A stretch of DNA of 64,000 bases from Nymphaea colorata (taxonomy: Eukaryota; Streptophyta; Magnoliopsida; Nymphaeales; Nymphaeaceae): contig NC_045138.2 in assembly GCF_008831285.2 (NCBI RefSeq), positions 14,520,571-14,584,570 on the forward strand, in the 5' to 3' direction. This document shows positions 11,539 to 40,700 of this stretch, piece by piece; position 1 is the first letter of the stretch, and each line of letters starts with the position of its first letter. A program made the translations under genes and the position numbers. The notes beneath the pieces are model-generated. The model was not told the DNA's origin. It saw only the letters and a list, made by a program, of their open reading frames with translations, and ran no database searches.

Positions 11539-12481
11539 AAAGCTTGATACGCCTGCTCAGTGGAACATAGGCACCTATTTGCAATTTTTTTAACCATATG
11601 TGCATGTACATGCAAATATAGAATTTAAACTTCAGGAAATCCCCAACCACGGCACTTTTTTTTTTTTTCGGAAGCCGCCGAGTCGCCGACGCGTTCGGTG
11701 CCTAAGACAGCCCCGTGTTCTAATGTTTGAGGGATTTTTTTTTTCTGTCATTTTGAAAAAAAAAAAAGAATAACTTTCATCATTTTTCTAGAAGGACAAC
11801 GTTTCTTTTTTCCGATTTGTGCCCTTACTAAGAAAGCCCTCCTTTACAAGTTAAACACGATTTTGAATGCAAAATATCTGTGTAATTTTTATGGTAGTTT
11901 CCACAAAATTTTATGAGATATTTCAGAATGTCTCGCTATTTGAAATTGGCAAAATGGTTTTGATGCTGTACTGCAAGTTCTTAACGTTAAATTATCAGTT
12001 ATTTTCATGTATTATACAACTTAATGTTGTAAATATCGGTTTCCATGTTACATTGACATTTTTAAAAATCGATGAGAAAGCAACTTAAAATTTGAAATTA
12101 ATTTTTCGTTAATATATGGGTTTATATGGAGCTGCATTGACTGATATAATAGTGTAGAGAGAGTGATTGATACGGAGATCAAATCGGCCTTTTATTACTT
12201 GGCCGATTTTTGGATCGGCAACTTGAGATACGGACATTTAGCGGCGATGGTTTAGCCCCAAAAGACATGAAGGGTTCCGAACCCTGCGAGCCAACAAAGG
12301 GTCCACCGTGATCGAAGGAGAGGCGCCTCTCCTCCATTTCGGCCGTGTCGTCGCCTCGTCGGCCTCTTGTTTCTTTGAATTGGGCTACATCCCAGTTTTT
12401 GGCGCTTCCTGTTAATGGCGAGGGAGCATCGCGTCCCCGTTGTTAATAATCGGGGGATCCTGTGAACCTATCTGAGGAGAG
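11459..12481. other. Spacer and upstream region of the J-domain gene
   Basis: A TA microsatellite lies at about 11516-11538, followed by AT-rich DNA with homopolymer runs. At 12181-12209 a perfect 9-bp hairpin (AAATCGGCC, 11-base loop, GGCCGATTT) lies in what is probably the promoter or 5' leader. GC-richer sequence from about 12240 to the ATG at 12482 is probably 5' UTR. No TATA box is obvious. Confidence 0.45.
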
Positions 12482-15400
12482 ATGCAGATCCTAAAGTCAA
12501 GAAACTTGGCGGTTTTTCTCTGTCCTTTCTCTTCACCTTATGGCAACGCGTGCTTTCATTCCACGCCCTCCTCTTTCGCTAAATGGAAGAATAAATGGGA
12601 GGCGGTGAGTTCCCTTTTTCTTCGTCCATTTCTTCAGTTTGACACCTTATACGAGACCTGACGTGGAGACTTTTTTTTTTCCCCTTGTGGCCACATTTCA
12701 CGAGTTCTTTTTGTGAATTTTGGATATGGGCGGTGGTTTAGATTTTTTGTTGATTTTAGGTTGATTTGGTGATGATGGCAACGGTTAAACTTGTATAGGC
12801 CGTGAATTTTGATGAGCTAACGTGGAGTACTGGATTGAGCATGTGTCTTTTGGGGCGGCATTTCATTGTTTCTATCAGCTGTTCTTAGTTGTTGCTCTGA
12901 GGATGGCGATAGCGCATTGATATGGAATGGGCTGGTGCGAGATGTCTACATTTACAACCATATGGGACTTGGTCGTGCTCGTAGGAAAATCTCGTTTGTT
13001 TATGTTTTCCTCTTTTTCTCTAGTGCTTGGAGAATAATGTTGGAATCGTATGCGAGGTTGTTTACAAGGTTATACGTCTGTATTCACCTGACGTGGGTGG
13101 ACGGAGGTGCTTAGCTTCTATTCATTTAAATGCTTGAACTTTGCATAGGTAGGGTGAAAAACAACAATAATTTGGTTATTTAACTACAATCATTTGGGAG
13201 CTGGAGCTCCCTTGTGCTCTTGTTCTCATTTGTTTGAAACCGTTACTCACTTGTCCATCTATCCTTTGCTTGCTCATCTATGTTGTTGCACGTTCAACTT
13301 CTCACAACCATGAAGAAGATGCCAAGAAAAATTTGCTGCCAACAGATGTTTCTTTCCCAAATTCAGGAAATTGATATTTTGTTCTAATTTTTTCTGGTTT
13401 TTCTTTTAGCGAATCAATGATAAACCAGTGCCAACCCTTGATTTTGATCAAGTGAAACAGTTTAAGAAAATAATTTGAAAGTTGTGGTATATCCTTTTTC
13501 TCTTTTAGTGGAAGCAGAGGTCAATAAGGAACTGGATCTTTGTTTAAGTTATGTAACTAAATTGTGTTCCTCCAAGTTGTGTTGAATCTCCTAATTTTGT
13601 TTGTTCTCCTTTATAATGGTTCTAGTTGACAAATTTATGCTGTCAACTAGAAACTTTTCTGTGCGTCCAGTTTTGTTGCCTTTTGGCTGTCATAACAATA
13701 ATATTCATTTTCTATTCTGTGATATGGATTTACAGGACCGAGGGAGAGGTCAAGAGCCATCTAAGGTACAAAATCCTCTGGAAACTCCTCCTTCCTCTGC
13801 TATGGGTTCGCCTTGCATATGTGATTTGAACTAGATAACTATCTACTGAGATTTTAACTGAGGTGGTAATACTTAGCTCAAAATAAGTGATGGCCTAAGC
13901 AAAAATCAGTTAGGTTGGACTTTGTTATGACTAAATCCAACTTAGTGCAGCTATTTACATCCCTAGCTCTGGTCATGCTAATTCTGCATGATACTGTTTG
14001 GAACCTCTTTTATCTTCCAACCATATGGTATAGGCATACATGCTTTTCTTTCATAACCTTATTTTGAGATCCTGGATTGCAGAACTATGTCAGATATGCC
14101 ACACGTCTGAAGCGTACTAATGCTAAGAAAGCCCTAAGGGATCTGCTGTCCAAAAGCACCTCTAAGTTTTCATTTCAGGTAATTATTATTATTATTATTC
14201 CCTGTCTTGTTCTTCCTTTATCTTTCACAGATGCTAGCTTTCTGGGTGTTGGGTTTTTAATGCTTGCTTCTTCTTTGTGATGCCTGTATAGTCTTTTACG
14301 AGTTGAAGATGTCTTTGGCTGGTTCGTTATTTATTCTTTGAGAAAGGTGCAAGAGCATTGTTGTCCATGTGTTTTAAGCCAGTTGAAATTAAACGTAAGG
14401 CAAGAGTCCTGGTTACATTGTTGTGAAATTGTTTCTGACGTTCTTATTTTGAATCACCAAATGACGTTTTTGCAGATGTGTAACGATGGATATTGACTTC
14501 TTATGGAAATAGTTTTAATTCACTTTCAAGATGTTACGTACTATTTGGGAACTTGCATGATGGCACTTCTGCTCTCTAACTATTGTCGGCTCACTCTGAG
14601 CTACTTCTCGTTTCTTATGTGTATTATTAAAGATTTCTCCTCCTTTTGGAACTTCAATACCAACTTATGCACAAACTTCCATTCTGTCTGAAGCAGCTAT
14701 GATGTTAAACTTTTTCCCAGGATGATGACATGTCATGGAGTTTTGATGGGTGGGAACAAGAAGAAAAGAAGAATTCCAATGGGACTAACGACGGGGTGCC
14801 ATTCAAGCAGTCTCCTGATGATTCCAAGACCAAAAATTCATCACATCAGGGAAGATCTAGCCATCAAAATAGAAATATGCGTAAGACTGCATGCATAAAG
14901 CTTTTTCTGGTTTAATCTTATTGTCTGCTTGATTGTCATTTCTCTGTTACCAAATTGAAAACATTGTTTATTGCCTTAACTGTAAGCGGTTACCTGTTTT
15001 CTTTAACTTGCCTTCTTAATTTTTCTCTCATGATTGAGTAGAGACCCTCATATTGGAATCCTCACATAAATTGAAAGGGAGTGATCATAAATATGAGGAG
15101 AAATTAGACTAGTGGTTCTTGGATTTGAGATTTGAGTTGTTCTAGTGCCCCTTGTCGAGTGCTTGAAAAAAAAATAGGGCAGCAGATTCAGGATATGAAG
15201 AACTGGGTTGCTGACACCTGGCCTGATATTAAACTCTGAAGTTTTGCAAATTGCAAGTATCAAATCTGAGCTAGGTTGGATGTCACAGATGCTCACTTTC
15301 TGAGATCAAAGAAGAAGAAGTGGGATCTGAAGTCCACCAGGGAGAGGTTGGATCCTTTGGCCCAGATTGGATTCAAGGTCATGCGCTTTTAGTTTGAACT

Positions 15401-16915
15401 GTTTAGCAGGTTCCTAGAAATATCTTCCTGTTGTTATGTGCTTAGCTCAAATTGAACGATTTGGAATACTTCACAGAGGAACTAACTACAGATAATAAGG
15501 GAATATGATTTAGTGTGAGTACAAAATCTAGGAGTGAAATGAATGGGACCCATGGTGCATTGTGCAGTTCTTTTGCTGTATCTGACTCCTGATGAACTTA
15601 ACCGATTCATTTATATGTGAAATGAGTGTCTTCTTTTGTTCTCCTTGTTCCATGGTGCATGTTTAGTTATTCTGCCTGTTCTGCATTAGAATTCTATTAA
15701 AATACCACGGTCCTGCTCTTCTATCTTTCCTGAATCATCTAAAATTGTATCTCCATATTTTTCGAAATGAGATTGAGAATACCTGCTAAAATTTACAGGA
15801 AGACCAAGAAAGCGAAGATCTTCCAGTGACTATCTTGAACAGGATGAGACGATCTTTCAAGCAACATTTGGAAGCAAATGTTACACTTGGTCTTTTCGAT
15901 CATGGGGTGGACACCAATTCCAGAACTCAACATGGGGATTTGAATGGAGAGAAAATTTTGATTGGGGTGCCAATCGAACCATACATGATAGTGAAACTGA
16001 TGAAGATGATCATGAAACAACCTCAATTGGCTCATCATCTGATAGAAAGATCCTTGGATTGCCATCCACAGGTCCCTTGAAGATGGAAGACGTGAAAAGC
16101 GCGTGAGTAATTCTTCTGTGGCTTGTGATGTACTTGTGACATTATGCTTTTTTGCAACTTTACGATGACGCACTCTCTTGCATCTACTTACTGTTCTTCT
16201 TTGTTCTATTTTGTGTTGCCTTATTTCTTGTTAATGACATTATAAATTTCTTCCTGCAGCTTTCGTACCTCTGCTCTAAAATGGCACCCAGACAAACATC
16301 AGGGTCCTTCGCAGGTCATACTTTAAATCTTCCTCCACCGTTGTTGTTGCTTTCCTGCCAATTAATCTGCCTCCTCCAAGTCAATAAGTACACTCCTATT
16401 ACCAATATTGATTGGCACCGTGCATAGTGATGTCTATCATTATTTCAGTTGTGATGTTTAAGTTCATAATTGCAAGACTCCATCAGTCTACTCTTTGGTA
16501 CAGCGAGTTTTTCCTTTTTTCATAGTTCTTTTTGGAGGAGTTTAGTTATAAAGCCTGCTCGTTCAACGTTGTGAACAACTGAGTTGGTTAGTATTTTGGC
16601 CAACTAGTCATGTGTATTTGTTTGTACTTGTTCGGTACACTGCACTGGGGTTTTTAGAACCTTGGAGTTCAAGAGCTGACAATTTTGATGAATTTGAAGA
16701 CAAACGAGTACCCAAATTGCAGTTCACTAACTATCATGGGATGGATAACGAACCATCAAGTAGTCAAGGCTTTCTCAAGGGTCAAGTCAATTTAACATGC
16801 ACCGATTCTGATGATGGGTTTGGATATTTTTCTGCAACAGGCTACAGCGGAAGAAAAATTCAAGCTATGTGTCAATGCATACAAGTCTCTCTGCAGTTCT
16901 TTATCGTCAGGCTGA
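12482..16915 (+). CDS. C-terminal J-domain (DnaJ-like) protein, probably organelle-targeted
   Basis: Seven exons: 12482-12604, 13736-13765, 14083-14178, 14721-14880, 15799-16102, 16260-16314, 16841-16915. All introns are GT-AG with continuous phase, giving 280 aa. The N-terminus (MQILKSRNLAVFLCPFSSPY, then FHSTPSSFAKWKNKW) is basic, Ser-rich and poor in acid, like a mitochondrial presequence. The middle is charged and aromatic (SWSFDGWEQEEKK; YTWSFRSWGGHQFQ). The last 60 or so residues are a J domain: LGLPSTGPLKMEDVKSAFR is helix I to II, WHPDKHQG holds the HPD tripeptide at residues 247-249 that stimulates Hsp70 ATPase, and AEEKFKLCVNAYKSL is helix III. Helix IV is short or absent. The HPD loop sits on its own 55-bp exon. 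There is no zinc finger or G/F region, so it is a type III J-protein. The Hsp70 partner is unknown. The 10-codon exon 2 is the least certain part of the model. Introns 1 and 4 are about 1.1 and 0.9 kb with no recognised element. Confidence 0.82.
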
Positions 16916-18290
16916 GCAAAAGCTGTCATACCCAGCTCCTGTTGATGTTGTTGACAATGGCGAGATGTATATTGTTGGTTCCAAATTATCAGCGGGAGTC
17001 CACTTTCACGTCCAATAATCTTAAGGCAACTGTCCCATGATATTCCATTGAGTTAGGACTGTTGTCAAGAAATTCAGGAAATTGTAATTTAAGTTGAAAA
17101 GTAGATTTATCAAGCGTGGAAGATGGTTCAGTCTGTTGCAACCAACCCACGAATGAATTGCCTCCTAAATGTATCTGAACTTTTTCAAAATGGAAAAATG
17201 ATTCACATGCGCTATCTCTCATGTCTGCTGGAAATTTAAGAGAATTGCCATCTAGAAATCCATTTCTCAAAAACACAGAAAATAATTTTCTCTCGCACGG
17301 TGGCCTCAGTTTGCAGGCATGATCTTGTTCTTTCTGATTTTTTTTGGGCGAGGGTCGAACTCATGGGACCTACATGACTGGTCGACCGCGGCTGCTCGTG
17401 CATGGCTGGTGACTGGAAGTGGCTACTCTGAGCGTAAACTCAGTTAGTCACTGGCTGGTGACTCAAGGTGGGTGCCTTTTTCCTCTGCTTGGCCACTGCT
17501 GAGAAGTTGGTGGCCCACTTTTTCCAACTTTTTGAAGTGTGGTTGTCTTGTTTTCTCAGGTCTCCCTTACATCCCAATCTTCCTTTTCTTCTATGGAATG
17601 ATTAAACAACATTCAAGCAGTGAGTCCTTTTTTAGATATTTGCAATGCTTTCTACTGCAAAAAGCCTATGGAGGCGAGACAGACAATGTACTGAAAGGGT
17701 GAAATTCCAATCACCATAGGTGAAATTTTTCCCGACCTCCCGTGCAGCTACGAAGGTCTGCTTTTGAGAAAAAAGTAGTCGGTCCTGAAGGGATCCGACA
17801 GTTTTGCCGGAAAAATGTTCACCCTCTATCCCACTAGCCAATTAGCACATAGACCCGTGTTTTAAATCTTTATGGGATTCCAGATCGTACTTGTAACTCA
17901 AGTTTCAACTGAGTTCCGCAAATTTTAACCAAAAATAAAAAGCTACAAAGAATCTGATCCGGTTGTGCTTTATACAATCTTTATGCTGCCCATGTACTGT
18001 TCCTCTTCCATGGCAGGTCCTTTCGAAACCAGATCCGGCCCTAGTACCAGTACCATCGAATTTGGATCTGAATATGGACCTGCCAATGTTAAAAGCAGGA
18101 TCGACCCACCTTTTGACATCGTAAAGTTGGTCAAATGGTTCATGATAACGTCAAATGTTCGTAAGTTGGAAAAGTGATAAAAATTTTACCCACACAACTG
18201 TTCTTTTACCCATTTCTGGCAATATCCAAATGAGCACATCAAGATATTCCGCCATTGTGGGGCACTAAATGATGAGGATTTAGAATCTTC

Positions 18291-18324
<34 letters not shown>

Positions 18325-20247
18325 CTGCTTTGCATCGACAGACTATTCTGAGTGAAAATGACACTTTGGTCGATTTTGGTCTATACGTAAAACTCGCATG
18401 TTCAAACATATCACCTTCTCAGCTTACGGCATGTAAAGTTAACTGTTGTTTCAACTATTTTGTAAAAAATCTACTATTGTTTGGACTTATAGATGGAGAA
18501 GAGACTTAGGAATGAACACGAGCCAAGCTCGAGCTCGACTCGCCTCGTATTAAGCTCGGCACGAACTTGACTCGAGCCTGGCAAGGTCGGCTCAACTCGG
18601 TTAGCTCGGATAAGCTAGTTTACTTTATGACAATGTTTTATAGCATATGTCAGTGAGCAAAAACTAGTTCAAGCTTGTTTAACTGAGCTAGGCTTCTCGA
18701 AAGTTTTGATTCTTCCAATCTGGTTTCTTCACTTTTAAAAGTTGGGGAAAGCGCCTAGAGACTGGGAGAGAGCCGCGATAAACCCTTGAACTGAGTTAAC
18801 CCTAATGTTTAGTTTGTCGACATGTTAAATTTTGTCAAAATTCAAAATTTAGCTTACGAAGCCGTCTCGAGTTGAAACGAGTCGAGTTAAGTGAACTCAA
18901 ACTCGACTCAACTCATTTTATTAAGATCAAGCTTAAAGTTGAGCTTAAACTCGACTCGTTAATAAACAAGTAAATGTCCCTTACACACACACACCACCAA
19001 GGAAAATGAAAAAAACTAGTCCCTCTAATTTTATGTTAAAATGTACTACAATCAAATCGTGAACACTCTAAAGTGTTGATAAACAGTAATTCAATATAAA
19101 CCACATTTTAATTCAAGTTATTTTTGCAAAATAAAAAGTTTACTTTTTATGTCTAAATTTGAGTTATAAGAGCCGTTCATTTTTCTATTATTAAAAAATA
19201 TGATTAAAGTAAAAAAGTGACTAACTTAATGCATGTTTGTCACCAAATCACGCTTATTATCATATTCATAATGTTGGATTGTATAAAAAACACTTTCATG
19301 ATTATTTTTAGTAGTTTGGTTTTTGCATCTTACCTAGAGCCCTCTGGCCAACCGACCCAACATGATAGAAGGTTTAAAAAAAGGGATAAAATGTTGACAG
19401 GTATATTAGGCACATACTATTATTTCATATCATTTTTCATTGGTTTTCTTTCAATTATTCATTTGTAATAAATAGATTTCAATTATTCATATGTAATAAA
19501 TAGATAACCTTAGTTAGACGGTTAGGTAACTCTGCATTGCAAGAATCGTCATTTACCAAACCCTTACATATTAGGTTGGATGAGAATTGCACTAGCAATT
19601 GATTTTAATGAGATTGAGTGGCAGAGAAAAAATTAAAAACCAAACTGCATTTTTAAGAAATGAAATACCCTCATTTCCATATGAATAGGACTTCTAGACA
19701 ATAAGTTTTTTTTTCTTTTAATAAGGAAACATGTGATTGAATACATTATATATATATATATTACATATATAAAAGCAAAACTTTTTTTTTTACAAGACAT
19801 TAAGTATATAATTAACAAATTTTCATTTGATAATAGAGCAGGAACACGGGTCTTGCTAGGCTCTTTTATATAATTGAACAAGATGGGTGTATTCTACGAA
19901 AGAAAAAAACATAGATATGGGAGAGAGAGATTAGTTTCGTTTTATCATTATTTAGGTTAATACGTACTCTTAAACTGGCCTTCCCTCCCCCTCACTCGTA
20001 TATAATCGGACAACAAAATCCGGGCCATCCGCCTCTGTTTTGCTCCGCCCCATTCGCGTCGGCTCATTCTCCGGACGATAACCCCTTCCCTTCCGGCCTA
20101 TATCCTCGCCGGAAGTCGGCCAATCTTCGCCCCCCTTTTCTCCTCCCGATCGATCCCCCGAGCAGAGGTAGTGGAGATCCTGTTCCACTTCTCTCCTTCG
20201 TCTTCATCTTCCTCCACGTCATCGTCGTCCTCCTCTCCGGCGACGCG
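16916..20247. other. Intergenic region between the J-domain gene and transportin-1
   Basis: The first few hundred bases are 3' flank of the J-domain gene. A poly(T) run lies at about 18296-18324, a GAGCTCGA-rich dispersed repeat at 18505-18965, and a short TA tract near 19748. From about 19980 GC rises into a CT-rich leader immediately before the transportin ATG; TATATAA at about 19999 is a possible TATA box. No other gene is supported. Confidence 0.5.
18505..18965. repeat. GAGCTCGA-rich dispersed repeat, intergenic copy
   Basis: It starts near GAACACGAGCC and is dense in GAGCTCGA, GACTCGAG and AACTCGACTC words in both orientations across about 460 bp. The GAACACGAGCC end reappears in reverse at about 36247-36257 in a transportin intron, so the two copies belong to one family. 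Class is not determined. Confidence 0.5.
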
Positions 20248-37742
<17,495 letters not shown>

Positions 37743-40700
37743 AAGATTGGATATTTATCATCAGTGTGGCATTCAACATTTTGTGAGCTTCTTGCCCATG
37801 TGTATGTGCGTCAGTAGGCACAGTGTTCTCGGGTGTCTTGTTGGTTGGTCTTGAATGAAGCTGCCATATGGCTTGTGGAGTTTCTGGAAATTTCTTTGCC
37901 CTGGCTTGCCAAGGATGTTGAAGCATGACCAATCCTGTTCAATGCTAGAAGAATCCCTGGCAGTGGTTGTCAGCGGCGGATACATGTCCAGGTGTGCGGA
38001 TTTTCAAGCGCCTCTGGGAAGTCTTGACCCCCATTCACATGTATACAGTCATTCCCATTCATCCTGCTTCTTTGCAGTTTTTATTATTTTGTAATTGTGG
38101 TTCTTTTTTACCTAGAGGCCAGCTTCTTGGTTTAGTTAATTTTGTTGGTGAGTTTCTTAAATGGAGTTCCGAAGAGTTGTCTGCGGGTCCTTGGAGTTTT
38201 GAGGCTGGAAAGTCTTTTAGGGAATTGTTTTTTGAGCTTTGAATGTTGTAGCATGGGTTTGTAATTTTTCACCTTGAATAATTTTGGAGCAAGGTTTTTC
38301 TTTTTACAGTAATAATTTTGATTGCGGAACCTGTAAAGATAGTCGATCACTTGATGTATGAATGTTGCTTGTACAGTTCGACAGTTTTTTAGAAGTTATG
38401 CTTTGTTATATGAGTTTTCTTTCCTCAACTACCGTGATTGGCACTGTATTCGCTTTATTTATGGATGAAACCGGAACTTTACAGAACTAAGCGATTTTTT
38501 TACAATGTTCACTTTTGATGCATCCGTTGTGATGTGTGAAGAGGATTATTCTCACACGATGTCTAGATCTGCGTTACATGTTTGAAACGGGTGCTAGATT
38601 TGGCTAAACCTAGAACAATGAAGCACACTTGATTATAATTTAACATATGTATTGACTTGTTCGCTAAAAATGATGCCTTTGTTTGAGTAAATTTAAAAAT
38701 GACGTGTATCGAGAGCGTCATATTTCCGAATTCTTCATTTACGTTTTATGCAAGTTGAATTAAATTCTGGAGGTTAAATTTATCAATTTTTTTCGATAGG
38801 ATGATACACATTACTTGTAAGTTATAGTAAAGGAAAATAAAAAGAAGGAAAAAACGAGGCAAATTAGGGTTGCCCTTCAATGACATAGCGTCATGCCAAG
38901 TATACGACTTTTGCTGACCTTCGTCAATGACAAGAACATCATTATATGGATTTGCCGGGCACTTGTTATTCAGCAGTTGATTTAGAAAAAAAATTTTCCT
39001 CTTCGCCCACTTCCAAACTTTACTCTGCCCAACTTTTATCCATATGCATGCTTCTTCACATTTGTTTTAACACAAAACATGTGCGATATAGAGATAGAAC
39101 CAGAAAATTTACATCAACAAGGTCGCGAAGATACCAAGTTATGTAGAATACCTGAAAGTTAAGTTTTGGAGAAAAGGGTGGCGAAGCAGCACAACCTTAA
39201 ATGCAGGAAGTAGAGATCCAATTTTTGCCATGGAATGGAAGGGCCAAGCAGTTGAGGGACTTCCTTTAACATAGGCTAATAAATCTTGTCGAAAATTCTT
39301 AGCTGGGCCAAAATACAATTTCCAAAAAATTCTAACTTGTAAATTTTAAAACATGATGGCTCCGGCCAACCCCTTGCTCCGCCCCTAATGCTCACGAATT
39401 TTCAATACGTCTTTTTATGTTCTTTTGACGTACAAGCAAAATCTTGAATAAGCGTTTTCTTTTAAAATTTTGAGAAAAATAACTTTCTCAAATCCTTAAA
39501 AATACAGAGGCACATGATATTTTCATTCCAAACTCTTCCCAAACGCGCCGAAGAGTTCGCATGCTGCTTGCTTATCCAAAGGACTATAAGCTTACCTAAT
39601 TTTAGACACAATAATTCCAGCAATATATATGGTTCCCTACCTCGGCTTCTATTTTCTAAAGCATGTCATTTTCTTTCGTGGGTCTATGCATCAACAGTAA
39701 CATGGACAGATTTACAATAATTTTTTGAACTCAAACATGACCAACTGCGACTGGTTGAACTAGCGAGCAGACCACCCAGCAGGTGTGCAGAATTCGCGTA
39801 CAGAAGACAACCCCAGAAGCTCGGACAAGTTAGTTTGCAGCTTTCTTAGGTAAACTGGATTCTCTTAAGTGTGGGAATGCTCTTACCTAGGAAAAAAGTA
39901 ATGGAAAAACTTTCTCATGCAAATTAGTTAAGTGGGCGAGTCACTTTTCCTAAGAAATGAAACCACCTGTTTTGCTAGCTATAGTTCTCTCTCTCTCTCT
40001 CTCTCTTACACAATTTCTCATGTTTGCAGACAAAGAATGCAGAGGATTTTAATATCAGACAAAGATTGCAGAGGATTTTAATATCAGACTCCTTCCCTGC
40101 TTTTGCTGACTTAGCATATTCTTTTTTGAGAAAAGAAACCTATCATTTACATATATACTGAAAGTATACCTGTAAGAATCTCTCCACATGGTGAAGTTAT
40201 GCATATACGTAGGAAACCAAGTAGCTACCACACTCTCATATACCAGACTTTCATGAGAAGTAATTGGATCATTGATTCCAAAGATATTAAGCAGTAAATA
40301 TCAATTTGAAAATTAGGAACACCCCATAAAGAAAGTGAGAGGGGGAGAAAGAGAGAGGTTAGAGGTTAAGGCACAAGATATTTTCATTCCAAACTCTTCG
40401 CAATTATTACTTAAAAAAGAAGCACTTCTGCTCGAAATTCTGCGTCGCAAGATCTCCAGCCATAAAATATCTCACTTTTGCATCACGTTCGCCCACAATA
40501 CTTCCGGCATCTGTCACTGAAAGCTTCTTTCTTCCCAATTATTACTTGCCACACTGTCTGATCGTGATTGCTGATGGGGAAGAAGGAAAAGAATGCCTTG
40601 TTTTTTTTTGTCATGAGGATCAGTTCGCAGCAGCACGTAAGTGGCTCGCTCCCTCCAGATAGTTTGGTTTTAAAGAGTCGTTTTGAAATTGTAAATAAAG

